This document shows positions 1 through 10,600 of a stretch of DNA of 64,000 bases, piece after piece. The DNA comes from an uncultured Gelidibacter sp. (lineage in GTDB: Bacteria; Bacteroidota; Bacteroidia; Flavobacteriales; Flavobacteriaceae). The translations under genes and the position numbers were made by a program. The notes under the pieces were generated by a model, which had not been told where the DNA came from, searched no databases, and worked only from the letters and a program-made list of their open reading frames with translations. Every line of letters starts with the position of its first letter. The stretch's first letter is position 1. Location: assembly GCF_947500795.1 (NCBI RefSeq), contig NZ_CANMTE010000001.1:558001-622000 (forward strand). The letters are read 5' to 3'.

Positions 1-461
1 ATAATACTTCATTGATGTTCCTAGAATATTTGGATCATAATGAATTCAATGAATATACATGCGATTTATATTATAGTAGAGATCATAAATTAAAATGTGT
101 TGTTCCAAGGAAGAGAATTGAAGTTAGGGATGGTGAAGTTTATAAAGCTTTGACTGATAGATGTTATTTGAATTCCTTTATAAAGGAAAATTTCAGTTAC
201 ATTGAAGGGGCTGTTGGTTGTCTTACTTCTCAGTTCTTCGTTCATAAAAGAAATGATAAAAAAATTTACGGAATTGAAATTAATCCACGATTTGGCGGTG
301 GGTATCCCTTAACATATTTGTCTGGTGCTAATTTCTCACAGTGGATCATTGAAGAGTATTTATTAGGAAATACAATTGACGACAAATTTGATGTCTGGGA
401 GAGTGACTTATTAATGATTCGATATGATGATGAAGTTTTAGTTCATGGATATAAAGGTTAA
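1..461 (+). CDS. ATP-grasp protein, C-terminal part (5' end outside window)
   Basis: The reading frame is open back to the window edge, so this is the C-terminal part (about 150 residues) of a longer protein. The motif GIEINPRFGGG fits the metal-binding strand of an ATP-grasp carboxylate-amine ligase fold, as in carbamoyl-phosphate-synthase-like proteins of polysaccharide loci. The substrate cannot be told from this fragment. It overlaps the next gene, a HAD phosphatase, by 17 bp, which suggests coupled translation and a shared pathway. The pair converges on the polysaccharide genes that follow. The family call is fairly secure; a role in sugar or amino-acid decoration of a surface glycan is inference from context. 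Confidence 0.7.
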   Translation, partial: NTSLMFLEYLDHNEFNEYTCDLYYSRDHKLKCVVPRKRIEVRDGEVYKALTDRCYLNSFIKENFSYIEGAVGCLTSQFFVHKRNDKKIYGIEINPRFGGGYPLTYLSGANFSQWIIEEYLLGNTIDDKFDVWESDLLMIRYDDEVLVHGYKG

Positions 462-1101
462 CGAAAATACAGTAATTGTCTTCGATTTGGACGATACTTT
501 ATATAATGAGTTGGATTTTTTAAAATCAGCATATAGGTCTATTGCCTTATTCTTGGAACCTAAAGATTGGAAACAATTATATTCAAGAATGTTTTCTCTT
601 TACCGATCTAAAATCAATGTTTTTGAGTTTCTCATTAGTCGATATGAAGTTAGTAAGGAGAGTTTGATTTCAATGTATCAGAACCATTATCCAGATATTC
701 AATTGTTTAATGGTGTGATTGAAGTTTTAGAGGCAATAAAATCAAATAAGGGTAGGATAGGAGTTGTAACTGATGGGAGAGTTATAACCCAAAGTTCTAA
801 ACTAAAAAGTTTAGATATATTGAAATATATTGATAAAATAATTATCTCTGAAGAATTTGGTTCTGAAAAACCAAATGTGGAGAACTTTAAAGCTATTGAA
901 GCTTGTTTATCTGGATTGGAGTATTATTATATCGCAGACAATTTAAAGAAAGATTTTATTGGACCTCACTTTTTAGGTTGGACATGTATTGCTGTAGTTG
1001 ATAATGGGAAAAATATTCATCATGACTCTTATAAATACATGGATTTATTAGAATTGCCTATAAATTTTATAGTTGATTTTAGTGATTTAAAAATCATTTA
1101 A
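445..1101 (+). CDS. HAD-superfamily hydrolase
   Basis: The 218-residue protein has the HAD motif I FDLDDTLYN near residues 13-21 (Asp nucleophile plus the +2 Asp), a motif II region at GVVTDG, a motif III lysine in SEKPN, and an acidic motif IV in YYIADNLKKD. The helical segment after motif I looks like a C1-type cap, as in phosphoglycolate phosphatase-like enzymes. It probably hydrolyses a small phosphorylated metabolite in the cytoplasm. It starts inside the end of the ATP-grasp gene and ends 12 bp before the convergent sugar transferase. The substrate is unknown. Confidence 0.8.
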   Translation: MDIKVNENTVIVFDLDDTLYNELDFLKSAYRSIALFLEPKDWKQLYSRMFSLYRSKINVFEFLISRYEVSKESLISMYQNHYPDIQLFNGVIEVLEAIKSNKGRIGVVTDGRVITQSSKLKSLDILKYIDKIIISEEFGSEKPNVENFKAIEACLSGLEYYYIADNLKKDFIGPHFLGWTCIAVVDNGKNIHHDSYKYMDLLELPINFIVDFSDLKII

Positions 1102-1113
1102 TAATTAAGGAAC

Positions 1114-1722
1114 CTATTGATTGGAACCTGTGAACTCTGGCATATTTATATTTTCAGAATTATTAATATCATTTCTTCCCAACACCTTTTGGATCGTTTT
1201 AAGCATTATTTTTAAATCAAGAAGAAATGATTGGTGCTCCACATAATAGACATCATACTCAAATTTTTTATCCCATCCTATGGCGTTTCTTCCATTAACT
1301 TGTGCCCAACCAGTAATTCCCGGCATCACTTCATGTCTCCTAATTTGCTCTTTATTATAATATGGTAAATATTTTGGCAAGAGTGGACGTGGACCAATTA
1401 AACTCATGTCCCCTTTAAGGATGTTAATTAATTGAGGTAATTCATCTAACGAAAATTTTCTACAAAGATTTCCAATTTTTGTTACACGTTGTAGCGCAGG
1501 CAACAGCTCTCCATTAGAATTGGTTTTATCATTCATGGTTTTGAATTTAATAATTGTAAAAGGTCTACAGTTTTTGCCAGTTCGGGTTTGGTAGAAAAAT
1601 GGTTTCCCATGATTAGAGATGCTTAATATAATAATTAATAAAATCAATAATGGGGAAATCAAGATTAAACCTATTAAGGTTGCTGTGACATCTATAAATG
1701 GTTTGATAAATTTGGAATACAT
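1114..1722 (-). CDS. Initiating sugar transferase (polyprenyl-phosphate phosphoglycosyl transferase, PglC/WcaJ C-terminal type)
   Basis: The family transfers a phospho-sugar from a UDP-sugar to undecaprenyl phosphate at the inner membrane, starting a repeat unit of O-antigen or capsule. Visible are one N-terminal re-entrant hydrophobic segment (about residues 12-35), KFKTM, the catalytic Asp-Glu dyad in SLDELPQL, and SLIGPRPLL. The length of about 200 residues matches the small monotopic form. I start it at the ATG at 1722, two bases after the upstream glycosyltransferase stop and just before the family-typical YSKFIKPFID. An ORF start at 1767 would overlap the neighbour. It is the last gene of the minus-strand polysaccharide run. 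Confidence 0.9.
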   Translation of the reverse strand: MYSKFIKPFIDVTATLIGLILISPLLILLIIILSISNHGKPFFYQTRTGKNCRPFTIIKFKTMNDKTNSNGELLPALQRVTKIGNLCRKFSLDELPQLINILKGDMSLIGPRPLLPKYLPYYNKEQIRRHEVMPGITGWAQVNGRNAIGWDKKFEYDVYYVEHQSFLLDLKIMLKTIQKVLGRNDINNSENINMPEFTGSNQ

Positions 1723-1724
1723 AA

Positions 1725-2873
1725 TTATGTTTCTAATGATCGATATAAATCTAATAATTCTTTCCAAACGATCTCATTTTTATAATTTTTTAAAATTACT
1801 GTCCTGGAAGAATTCGCAAAAACTTTAGTTTTGTCAGGGTTGTTTATGAGATATTGCATTGCTTGAAGTAGGGATTCTTCGTCTTTAGGTCTAATTAAAA
1901 GACCATTTTTATTATGAGTTATTATTTCGTTGCAACCATTGATGTCTGTTGCTATACAAGCTAACTCCATAGCGCACGCTTGTAAGACCGCATTAGGAAA
2001 ACCCTCTCTGTAACTTGGAAAAACTAATGCGTTTGAAATTGCAAAATAGGGCCTTACGTCTTCTTGCCACCCTAATGCAATAATGTTTTTATTTAATTTA
2101 ATTTCTTTTATTGTTCTAGAGCTCAAAGGGTCTAACTCTGACTCTGTTGAACCTACTAATAATAGTTTTATTTTTTTGTAATTTATAAAAATTCTTTTGA
2201 AGGCGCTAATTAACTCGTTGATGCCTTTATCTGCAACAAGTCTTCCAACGAAGATAAACACGAAATCATCATCAGAAATATTTAAAGTTTGTTTTAATTC
2301 ATTTTGCAGGCTAGCACTTATATTGATTTTGTTGAAATAATTTGTGTTAATTCCATTTGAACTTCCTTTTCCAATTATTTTTAATTTTTTATCAGAAGTG
2401 AATTTATGCTCCTTAATAATAAATTGTAAACCATATGAATTTGGTAAGATAAGGGTTGCGTTTGCGTATGTGATTTTTTCAACTAGGTTTAATAATTGAC
2501 GCTTTAGACCGGTTGCTTCAAGTAGGGGCAGACCGGCAACAGTATGGAGCCGATTTGGAACTCCTGCCAAACGGGCAGCTAACATGCCTAAGGTGCCGGC
2601 CTTTGGAGTATGAGTATGAATAATAAATGGTTTTTCTTTTTTAAAAATTAGATAAAGTTGATAAAGGTTTTTAAGGTCCCTGAAAGGGGTGATGGTTCTA
2701 GACATGTCTACAGCAATTGTTCTGATCCCTTCATCTTTGCCAACAATATCTAGCATATCGGCTTTATTAGCAATTCCAATTATTTCATAATGGTTGTTCA
2801 TGAAGCGTAACTGTCCTTTCAATAGTGTGCCTAAAGATTGTGCTACTGTTGATATGCGTATGATTTTTTTCAT
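1725..2873 (-). CDS. GT4-family glycosyltransferase
   Basis: This 382-residue GT-B enzyme has an N-terminal acceptor domain (HTHTPKAGTLGMLAARLAG near residue 90) and a C-terminal donor domain with VGRLVADKG and YREGFPNAVLQA. The usual E-x7-E donor motif reads E-x7-Q here. It most likely adds a sugar to the lipid-linked repeat unit on the cytoplasmic face. The start is at 2873, where the ATG overlaps the stop of the asparagine synthetase gene (TAATG), so the two should be translationally coupled. A longer ORF to 2933 would run into that gene. Donor and acceptor sugars are unknown. Confidence 0.88.
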   Translation of the reverse strand: MKKIIRISTVAQSLGTLLKGQLRFMNNHYEIIGIANKADMLDIVGKDEGIRTIAVDMSRTITPFRDLKNLYQLYLIFKKEKPFIIHTHTPKAGTLGMLAARLAGVPNRLHTVAGLPLLEATGLKRQLLNLVEKITYANATLILPNSYGLQFIIKEHKFTSDKKLKIIGKGSSNGINTNYFNKINISASLQNELKQTLNISDDDFVFIFVGRLVADKGINELISAFKRIFINYKKIKLLLVGSTESELDPLSSRTIKEIKLNKNIIALGWQEDVRPYFAISNALVFPSYREGFPNAVLQACAMELACIATDINGCNEIITHNKNGLLIRPKDEESLLQAMQYLINNPDKTKVFANSSRTVILKNYKNEIVWKELLDLYRSLET

Positions 2874-4780
2874 TATTGATAAATCATAACGTAGGTGTTT
2901 AAATACCATTTTTGGAATGCATAGAAAGCCCATAATTGCATACTTCTGTCTTCCTTTCTGGAAATATGATTATTTACCAAATTAGAAATGTAATTATAAT
3001 TAAATAAACCTTGAGTTTCTATAAATTTAGGTTCTATATACGACTCCAATTCAGGTCTTAAGCTTCCTCTAAGCCAATCACCAACAGGAATTCCGAACCC
3101 CTGCTTTGTTTTATCCAAAAAACCAGGCGGGAACTTATTCGAAAAAGCTTCCTTAAGAATATGTTTTTTATTCCAGCCTTTTAATAAGAAGTTTTCAGGT
3201 AACGAATTAGTAAAATGCCATAAGTTCTTGTTGAGAAAAGGGGCTCTACATTCGAGAGAATTAAGCATACTGGTTCGATCTACTTTTACTAGCATATCTC
3301 CTTCTAAGCTAATTTCCTTATCCACCATTCTGAAGTCGGTTAAGCTTTTCGGATGGAACTGATTCAGCAGTTCTTTATATTCCGCAAATACATCGTTTAT
3401 TATTTTATTGGATTTTAATAATTGATTTTTTTCTAAATCGCTAAATGCTAATGAGATAATGTTCCAATATTGATTTCCATTGTAATTAAATGCTTTTAAT
3501 AGTCTATTTATTTTAAATCTGTTCCCTCGGTTGTCATCCTTAGTATTGAGCACAGTAGATGATAATTTAAGGATCTGATTATGTGCAAATTCAGGCACAA
3601 TAGAGGTGTAGTTATTATTTAACTTACCCATATAATACTTGTTGTATCCACCAAATACTTCGTCGCCACCATCTCCGGTTAGTGCCACTTTTACATGATT
3701 TCGAGCATGTTTGGAGACCAAATATGTAGGAAGGGCAGAAGAGTCTGCAAAAGGTTCATCGAAGTTTAATAAAATCTCATCGATACTATTTTTAAAGTCC
3801 GCTTCTCCTACTATAAATTCGCGATGATCACTGTTGACAAGTTTGGCTACTATTTTAGATTTATCAGTCTCATCAAATGCCTTTTTTTCAAAACCAATTG
3901 AGAATGTTTTTATCTTCTTATCTGAAAGTTCTGCCAAACAATGTGTGACTACTGAAGAATCTACACCCCCAGATAAAAATGTACCAATGGATACATCAGC
4001 AACAGATCTACTGTCAACACTTTCCATTACTTTGTTGTACACTTCTTTTTTCGCAGATTCAAAAGAGATGTCTAACTTTTTAACAGCTTTTATTTTTTCA
4101 ATTTCAAGGATAGAAAATGTACCTGTAATTAAATCATAATCAATATAGTGATTGCTTGGTAATTTAAAAATGTTCTTATATATAGAATGGGGTGCAGGAA
4201 TATAAGTTAATCGAAAGTAAAGGTTTAGGCCCTCTGTTGAAATTTCAGGTTTATTAGGAAGGATATTTATTATAGATTTTAACTCAGAACCGAAAATAAA
4301 ATCAGATTTATTCTTTGTGTAGTATAATGGTTTTTCACCAAAAAAATCCCTAGCAATAAGAATTTTATCTTTTGTCTTATCATAGATACACATAGCGAAC
4401 ATTCCGTCTAATTCTTTAAATGCTAAAACGCCTTTTTGCTCATAAAGTTTAAGGACAACCTCTGTGTCACTAGTTGTTTTAAAAGTTACACCACCATTTT
4501 CTAATTCTTTTTTTAAAGCTTTATAATTGTATATCTCTCCGTTGAAAACGATTATAATTTTATTGTCTTCAGAATACATGGGTTGTTTTCCTGTACTTAA
4601 ATCAATAATTGATAGACGACGCATGGCCAATGCAACGGTGCCGGAATCACAAGAATCGACGTGAAATCCGTCATCATCTGGTCCACGGTGAAGTATAAGC
4701 TGATTCATTTTGGTTAATTTACTCATTAGTAAATCAACATCATTACTGTTCTTGCTTACTATTCCGTTTATTCCACACAT
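2873..4780 (-). CDS. asnB: Asparagine synthase (glutamine-hydrolysing) family protein of the polysaccharide locus
   Basis: The 635-residue protein begins MCGINGIV, leaving Cys2 as the class II glutaminase nucleophile after Met removal. It carries the glutaminase motifs HRGPDD and FNGEIYN, then the synthetase domain with the PP-loop FLSGGVDSS near residue 270 and TGDGGDEVFGGYNKY. All key residues for both half reactions appear intact. Homologues of this length are common in O-antigen and capsule clusters, where they may amidate uronic acids or other acids instead of making free asparagine. Its position between wzy-like and GT4 genes supports that reading. Function in the glycan is inference. 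Confidence 0.88.
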   Translation of the reverse strand: MCGINGIVSKNSNDVDLLMSKLTKMNQLILHRGPDDDGFHVDSCDSGTVALAMRRLSIIDLSTGKQPMYSEDNKIIIVFNGEIYNYKALKKELENGGVTFKTTSDTEVVLKLYEQKGVLAFKELDGMFAMCIYDKTKDKILIARDFFGEKPLYYTKNKSDFIFGSELKSIINILPNKPEISTEGLNLYFRLTYIPAPHSIYKNIFKLPSNHYIDYDLITGTFSILEIEKIKAVKKLDISFESAKKEVYNKVMESVDSRSVADVSIGTFLSGGVDSSVVTHCLAELSDKKIKTFSIGFEKKAFDETDKSKIVAKLVNSDHREFIVGEADFKNSIDEILLNFDEPFADSSALPTYLVSKHARNHVKVALTGDGGDEVFGGYNKYYMGKLNNNYTSIVPEFAHNQILKLSSTVLNTKDDNRGNRFKINRLLKAFNYNGNQYWNIISLAFSDLEKNQLLKSNKIINDVFAEYKELLNQFHPKSLTDFRMVDKEISLEGDMLVKVDRTSMLNSLECRAPFLNKNLWHFTNSLPENFLLKGWNKKHILKEAFSNKFPPGFLDKTKQGFGIPVGDWLRGSLRPELESYIEPKFIETQGLFNYNYISNLVNNHISRKEDRSMQLWAFYAFQKWYLNTYVMIYQ

Positions 4781-4942
4781 TGATGAGCTGACTTTTTAAG
4801 TTATGTTTTTGTTTTAGTTCGTGTTACCTATAAATGTATGAATCTATTTTATATATTTAAATGTTTTTCAATGTATTATGCAGTTTGAGTTAAATATTAG
4901 TAATTACTTTAAAATTTCAAGGAAAAATAATGAAGATTTAAG

Positions 4943-5007
4943 CTAAAACTCAGTTAGAATGTGCATGAAGTTACACCTGTAAAGTCTTATAAAGACTTGA
5001 GTTTTAG
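4943..5007. repeat. Nested inverted repeat between wzy-like and asnB genes
   Basis: An outer pair of perfect 10-bp arms (CTAAAACTCA at 4943-4952 and TGAGTTTTAG at 4998-5007) encloses an inner perfect 7-bp hairpin (AAGTCTT at 4982-4988 and AAGACTT at 4992-4998). The structure lies directly downstream of the polymerase-like gene stop and about 160 bp upstream of the asnB start. It could attenuate or process the transcript inside the operon. There is no long T-tract on the minus strand, so a simple intrinsic terminator is less likely. The remaining 4781-4942 holds no recognisable gene. Confidence 0.5.
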
Positions 5008-5015
5008 ATGAAATA

Positions 5016-6125
5016 TTACTCAATCTTTTCAATTGTAATTTCAGGTTCTATAGGGTTGTTTTTAATCCTTTTTGCATAAAATAACACCCCTAATGAAATC
5101 CAGAATAATGGAATTCTTAAGGTCATATGTACATTAGCAAATATGCTAAGTATCAAAAATAGGATAATGATATCCCGATAGGAATTAAACAATAACGTTG
5201 CAATTGACCTCATATAAAAATAAAACCCAATAATACCATAACTAAAAATCAAATTAAGAAAAGTGGAATGTAGTTCCAAATTGGCATTAAATCGAGAGTC
5301 AAAACCTTCTCCAGCACCAAAAACAAGATATTGAGGGAATCTAATGATCCGATCAAACCCTCGTTCACCTAACCCACCATCACTATCTCCTCCACTTGAA
5401 ATTCTTTCATAAATATAATTAATTTGGGTTAAATTATCTAAACTGAAACTTCCGGTTGATATCACCAATAATAACATAATCGTAACCACAGAAGAAATGA
5501 GAATAAAGTTCTTTTTAGATTGGAATAGGAAAAATAGCCAAAATATTAAACTACATACAGTTGCAGATCTTGATGCCGATAAGAAAATAAATAAAGTAGC
5601 CAAAAAAGAAATCGCCAAGGTTAAATTATATTTTTCTTTTGTTATACTATAAATGCCATTAATAATAATTAAAATGCAAAGTCCCCATAAGGCTAATTGA
5701 TTCGGATTATTAAAAAGGAGTTGAAGCCGTACGCCTTGATCAGGGATAGTTTGCCATACAATTAATTGGGTTAGCATGCTTATGAAAATTGCTATTCTTG
5801 TGAACTTAATAAAACCTTTTTGTTGAATTTTTTGGAGAACAGCCATCATAAATAAAAAACTGTATAGATAAAAAATACTGCTTTTAAAAATATAAAAGTT
5901 TCCCAGGATCAACATGAAGGTTGTATTCACTAAAAAACTGTAAATGACAAAATATAACAAATATTTGGTAAAAATGTTGGACGTTAGATTTTCTAAAATT
6001 GACTTGCCATTGAGTATGATGAATAAAGAACCTAGAATATCAGCAATTTGAGGATTTCCTTCTGAAAAAAAATAGAAAGGAAATAAGATTAAATAAAGAG
6101 ACCAAATATAAAAGCTAAATTTCAT
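5016..6125 (-). CDS. O-antigen polymerase/ligase-like membrane protein (Wzy-like)
   Basis: The 369-residue protein is almost entirely hydrophobic, with roughly nine to eleven transmembrane segments and one larger periplasmic loop near residues 235-280 (GGDSDGGLGERGFDR, then AGEGFDSRFNANLELHSTF). That loop pattern, with conserved charged residues and a histidine, is typical of the O-antigen polymerase/ligase superfamily. It should join repeat units on the periplasmic side. It overlaps the flippase gene by 11 bp, which supports a wzx-wzy pair. Sequence alone does not separate a polymerase from a ligase, but the neighbours favour a polymerase. Confidence 0.78.
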   Translation of the reverse strand: MKFSFYIWSLYLILFPFYFFSEGNPQIADILGSLFIILNGKSILENLTSNIFTKYLLYFVIYSFLVNTTFMLILGNFYIFKSSIFYLYSFLFMMAVLQKIQQKGFIKFTRIAIFISMLTQLIVWQTIPDQGVRLQLLFNNPNQLALWGLCILIIINGIYSITKEKYNLTLAISFLATLFIFLSASRSATVCSLIFWLFFLFQSKKNFILISSVVTIMLLLVISTGSFSLDNLTQINYIYERISSGGDSDGGLGERGFDRIIRFPQYLVFGAGEGFDSRFNANLELHSTFLNLIFSYGIIGFYFYMRSIATLLFNSYRDIIILFLILSIFANVHMTLRIPLFWISLGVLFYAKRIKNNPIEPEITIEKIE

Positions 6126-7398
6126 TAGGTTCGATTAATTCTTTTACTACCCGATTATTGTATATAAAGGATAAGACAGCCTTGATACTTAGTGCTGTGA
6201 CAATGGATATAGCGCCGCCTATATAAAAATATTTAGGAATTAAGATTAAAGCTGACAAAAGGCCCGAAATTGAACCTATTGCAACAATAATCATATATAA
6301 TCTATCTTTCTTATGTATTAACAGACCGTTTACACCAAATATAGAAATAATTGAAGATAAAAGAGGTGTGGGACTCAACAATTTAACAACCAAAACTATC
6401 TCAGAATAATCCTCTTGAATCCACAGGCTAATTAAATATTCAGAGCAGAAAAACATAATCAAGGATAATAGAAAACCCATAGAGAGGAAAATGTACTTTA
6501 CCTTGTTAAATATGCCTTTATTTCTATTTAAAATTGGAAAGAAAATATTGGTCAATATCGTATTAAGTACACTAAACGCTCCAGATACTTTAGAGCCAAT
6601 TTGCATATAACTTACATATTGTGGGACTCCAAAAAAACCAATTAAAAAGATTGAAGTGTTAGTATAGATTGTTGGAGTTATTAGTGTTAAAAATGCGCTT
6701 ATGCCATCCTTAAGCATATATTTTACATCTGTGATTTTTGCTATATAAAAACTTAATTTAAAACTTTTAAAAATAATGATTTGGGCAGCAATACCTGAAA
6801 TGATATACCCAATAGATTGGAATAATGAAATAAAAATGTAATCTGATTCCTTTTGAATAAAAATAAATGTCAATACAGCAAAAGTTGATTTAGATAAAAG
6901 ATTAATCATCGTAATATACCTCATTTTTTCAACTCCTAAAAAGAACCATATCGGGGTCATAAGTTCTCCAATAATTAAAATTACAAAGAATAAGTAGATA
7001 ATATAATCTCGGTTGAATATATCAATAAAAACTACTAACCCTGCTAAAAGTAACAATACCGCTATAGTAAGGTAAATCTGGGTTGTAAACACCTTGTTGT
7101 AAATCTGGTTTAATTCATTTTTGTCATCTCTATTAGTTGCAATCAGTCTGACAGCAGATAGTGTGAATCCATATTGAATAATATTCATTAAATAGAAAAC
7201 TAATGCAAAAGCAAATGCATAAATGCCATAATTTTTTGTGCCAACAACTGAAATTAAGTATGGGATAATTATTAATGGAATAACAGCGTCAATAGCTTTA
7301 ATAAGAGAAAATGAAATAAAATTCTCAATAAATCTAAAATATTTTTTTAAGCTAAAATTCACGGGTATAGTTCGGCTGATTGGGATTTGTTCTATCAA
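6115..7398 (-). CDS. Polysaccharide flippase, Wzx-like (MOP superfamily)
   Basis: This 427-residue integral membrane protein has about twelve predicted transmembrane helices and the N-terminal pattern IIPYLISVVGTKNYGIYAFAFAL, characteristic of Wzx/RfbX-type exporters. It should move lipid-linked repeat units across the inner membrane. It is the first gene of the minus-strand run; the promoter must lie in 7399-7624, shared with the divergent T9SS cargo gene. Its end overlaps the polymerase-like gene. The family call is confident; the substrate glycan is unknown. Confidence 0.85.
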   Translation of the reverse strand: MIEQIPISRTIPVNFSLKKYFRFIENFISFSLIKAIDAVIPLIIIPYLISVVGTKNYGIYAFAFALVFYLMNIIQYGFTLSAVRLIATNRDDKNELNQIYNKVFTTQIYLTIAVLLLLAGLVVFIDIFNRDYIIYLFFVILIIGELMTPIWFFLGVEKMRYITMINLLSKSTFAVLTFIFIQKESDYIFISLFQSIGYIISGIAAQIIIFKSFKLSFYIAKITDVKYMLKDGISAFLTLITPTIYTNTSIFLIGFFGVPQYVSYMQIGSKVSGAFSVLNTILTNIFFPILNRNKGIFNKVKYIFLSMGFLLSLIMFFCSEYLISLWIQEDYSEIVLVVKLLSPTPLLSSIISIFGVNGLLIHKKDRLYMIIVAIGSISGLLSALILIPKYFYIGGAISIVTALSIKAVLSFIYNNRVVKELIEPNEI

Positions 7399-7624
7399 AT
7401 ATATAAGGATATAAAATACTATTTATTTTGAGATGATCTAAATCGATGAAATGCACGTATATACGATGAAAGTAAATTTTAAGTGGTCTTTTCAATGTGA
7501 ATCCAATCGATTTTGTAAGAATTATTTTTCATATCATAACATGTTATCGAAAAATAATGGCTTTTAACGTCGTTTTAAGGTGTTTACATTAATTTCGCCA
7601 CATAATGCCTCAAATTAATAGCAA

Positions 7625-10600
7625 ATGATTACAATCCTACGAACCAAACTTGCTTTGGTAATTATGCTTGTGTGCCTTTTGAATACGTTAAATTCTCAGT
7701 CACAAGATTATCAGTTAGATACCTCTAGTGAATTACACTGGCCTATTCCCAGTATGCCAAAACCAGAATATTTAAAAACTGTTGTTGACCCCGTCTTTGA
7801 TACTAAAATAACAAGAATTAGTGGAGATGTTGGAACAAGCATCCCTAACACTAATGAAGTCTGGCGGAATATAGCGCGACATGGATATTCTGTTAGACAG
7901 CCTTGGAATGCCGATGAAAGTCTTATTTATTTAGAACAAAATAAAACTTCCGGAGGTGGTTGGGGCTCAAGTTTGTTTTTAGATGGGCAAACATACCAGG
8001 TTATTGGAAAAGCAAATGTGCCAAGTTCAAATGAAAAGAGATGGCATCCAACAAATCCTAACCTGATGTACCTTCTTACGAATAGTTCGATTAAAACATG
8101 GAATCATGTGAATGGTCAGCAAAATACATTAATATCTTTTTCTGGATATTCAAACACAACTTTTGGATCCTATACAGGGAACTTTTCTAAGGACGGATCG
8201 AAAGTGGGTGTACTAGGAACAAGAAACTCAGATGGGAAAACAGTTGCTTTTGCCGTCGATGTTAGCAACGGTAAAAAATATAATGATTTGGATTTGAGTG
8301 GAGTAAAAGTTGATTTTATAACAATGTCTCCATTAGGTAATTATATTGTCGTAAATGCTGATTTTGGAACCGGGTCTGATCGAACAAAAATTTATGATTT
8401 AAATGGTAATCAAGTAGGACCATTTTGGAGTGAGTATGGAAGGCCAAGTCATTTTGACGTTGCTGTTGATCAGAATGGAGAGGAGTTTGTTGTTGGGACA
8501 TCGAAGTCCAAACCTGATGACGGTCGTATTATAAAAAGAAGGATGCGAGATGGTCAGGTAACTGTGTTAACTTCTGGTGGATATGGAAGTCACGCTTCTG
8601 CTAGAAGTATAAATAGGCCTGGTTGGATTATAACGAACACCTCAAAATCTACAAGTTGGTTACCTTACTTAGATGAAATCATTGCAGTTAAAATGGATGG
8701 TTCTAGGGTTGAACGAATTACTCATACAAGGGGAGTGTGGTCCGTTTATGATAATCAAGCACAAGCTTGTCCATCACCTAGTGGAAGTCGTATTATGTAT
8801 GCGTCAGATTGGGGTAGTGGTGGAGTACCTATCCAAACCTATGTTGTTGATTTTCGACATAAAACTAATGGAGCAGCAAAAGTGGAGGCTAATGCAGGAC
8901 AAGATTTAGATCTTTGTAAAGGAGCAAGCGTCACACTCACCGCTACTGGAGGTTCAACCTACCTTTGGAGTACCGGGGCTAAAACGGCAAGTATCAAGGT
9001 GTCGCCAAGCGAGACCACTACCTACACTGTTACAGCATATGATGCTTCAGGAAACAATTCTGATACCGATGATGTAATTGTAACTGTAAATCCATTGCCC
9101 ACAGTTAATGCGGGACAGGATGTAACTATAAATACGGGAGAAACGATTACTTTAACCGCATCAGGCGCAGATTCTTATGTATGGAGTACGGGCGAAACTA
9201 CGCCAACCATAAAAGTGAGCCCGCAAACCACCACCGAATACACAGTTGTAGGAACGAAAAATAATTGCGAAGCCTCCGATACCGTCACCGTTTTTTCGGT
9301 AGACGCCAGCGTTAAGGCCAACGCTGGCCAAGACACTGAGATTTGCCAAGGTACAACCACTACCTTAACCGCCACAGGAGGTTCGACCTACCTTTGGAGT
9401 ACAGGTGCGACTACGGCAAGTATCAAAGTGTCCCCAAGCGAAACCACTACCTACACTGTTACAGCATATGATGCTTCAGGAAACAACTCTGATACAGACG
9501 ATGTTATCGTAACAATAAACCCACTACCTACAGTCGATGCAGGACAGGATGTGTCTGTAAATTCAGGCGAGAGTGTCACATTGACCGCTACCGGAGCAGA
9601 AACTTATAAATGGAGTAACGGAGCTACAGGTGCGAGTATTACCGTGAATCCTACAGCAACACAGACTTATACTGTCATTGGTACATCAAACGGTTGTGAG
9701 GCGACGGACACTGTAACCGTTACGGTTCAAAATTCAACAGAAGTTGTTGCTAATGCCGGAACCGATCAAACTATATGTGAAGGTACTAGTGCGACCTTAA
9801 CCGCCACAGGAGGTTCAACCTATCTTTGGAGTACAGGTGCGACTACGGCAAGTATCAAGGTGTCGCCAAGCGAGACCACTACCTACACAGTTACAGCATA
9901 TGATGCTTCAGGAAACAACTCTGATACAGATGATGTAATTATTACGGTAAGCCCACTACCAACAGTTGATGCAGGAAAGGATGTGTCTATCAATTCAGGC
10001 GAGAGTGTCACATTGACCGCTACCGGAGCAGAAACTTATAGATGGAGTAACGGAGCAACCGGCGCAAGTATAACAGTAAATCCAACTGCCGCGCAGACCT
10101 ATACTGTCACCGGAACATCAAATGGATGTGAGGCAACGGATACCGTTACTGTTACGATTCTAAATTCTACTGAAGTTGTTGCCAATGCCGGAACCGATCA
10201 AACTATATGTGAAGGCACTAGTGCGACCTTAACCGCCACAGGAGGTTCCACCTACCTTTGGAATACAGGTGCAACTACGGCAAGCATCGAAGTATCACCA
10301 AGCGAAACCGCGACCTTCACTGTTACAGCGTATGATGCTACAGGAAACAAATTTGATACTGATGATGTAATGGTTACGGTAAACCCATTACCAACGGTTC
10401 ATGCAGGAAAAGATGTGTCTGTCAATTCAGGCGAGAGCGTCACATTGACCGCTACCGGAGCAGAAACTTATACATGGAGTAACGGCGCAACCGGCGCAAG
10501 TATTACCGTGAATCCTACGGCAACACAGACTTATACCGTAATTGGAACATCAAATGGTTGTGAAGCGACGGATACTGTAACCGTTACGGTTCAAAATTCA

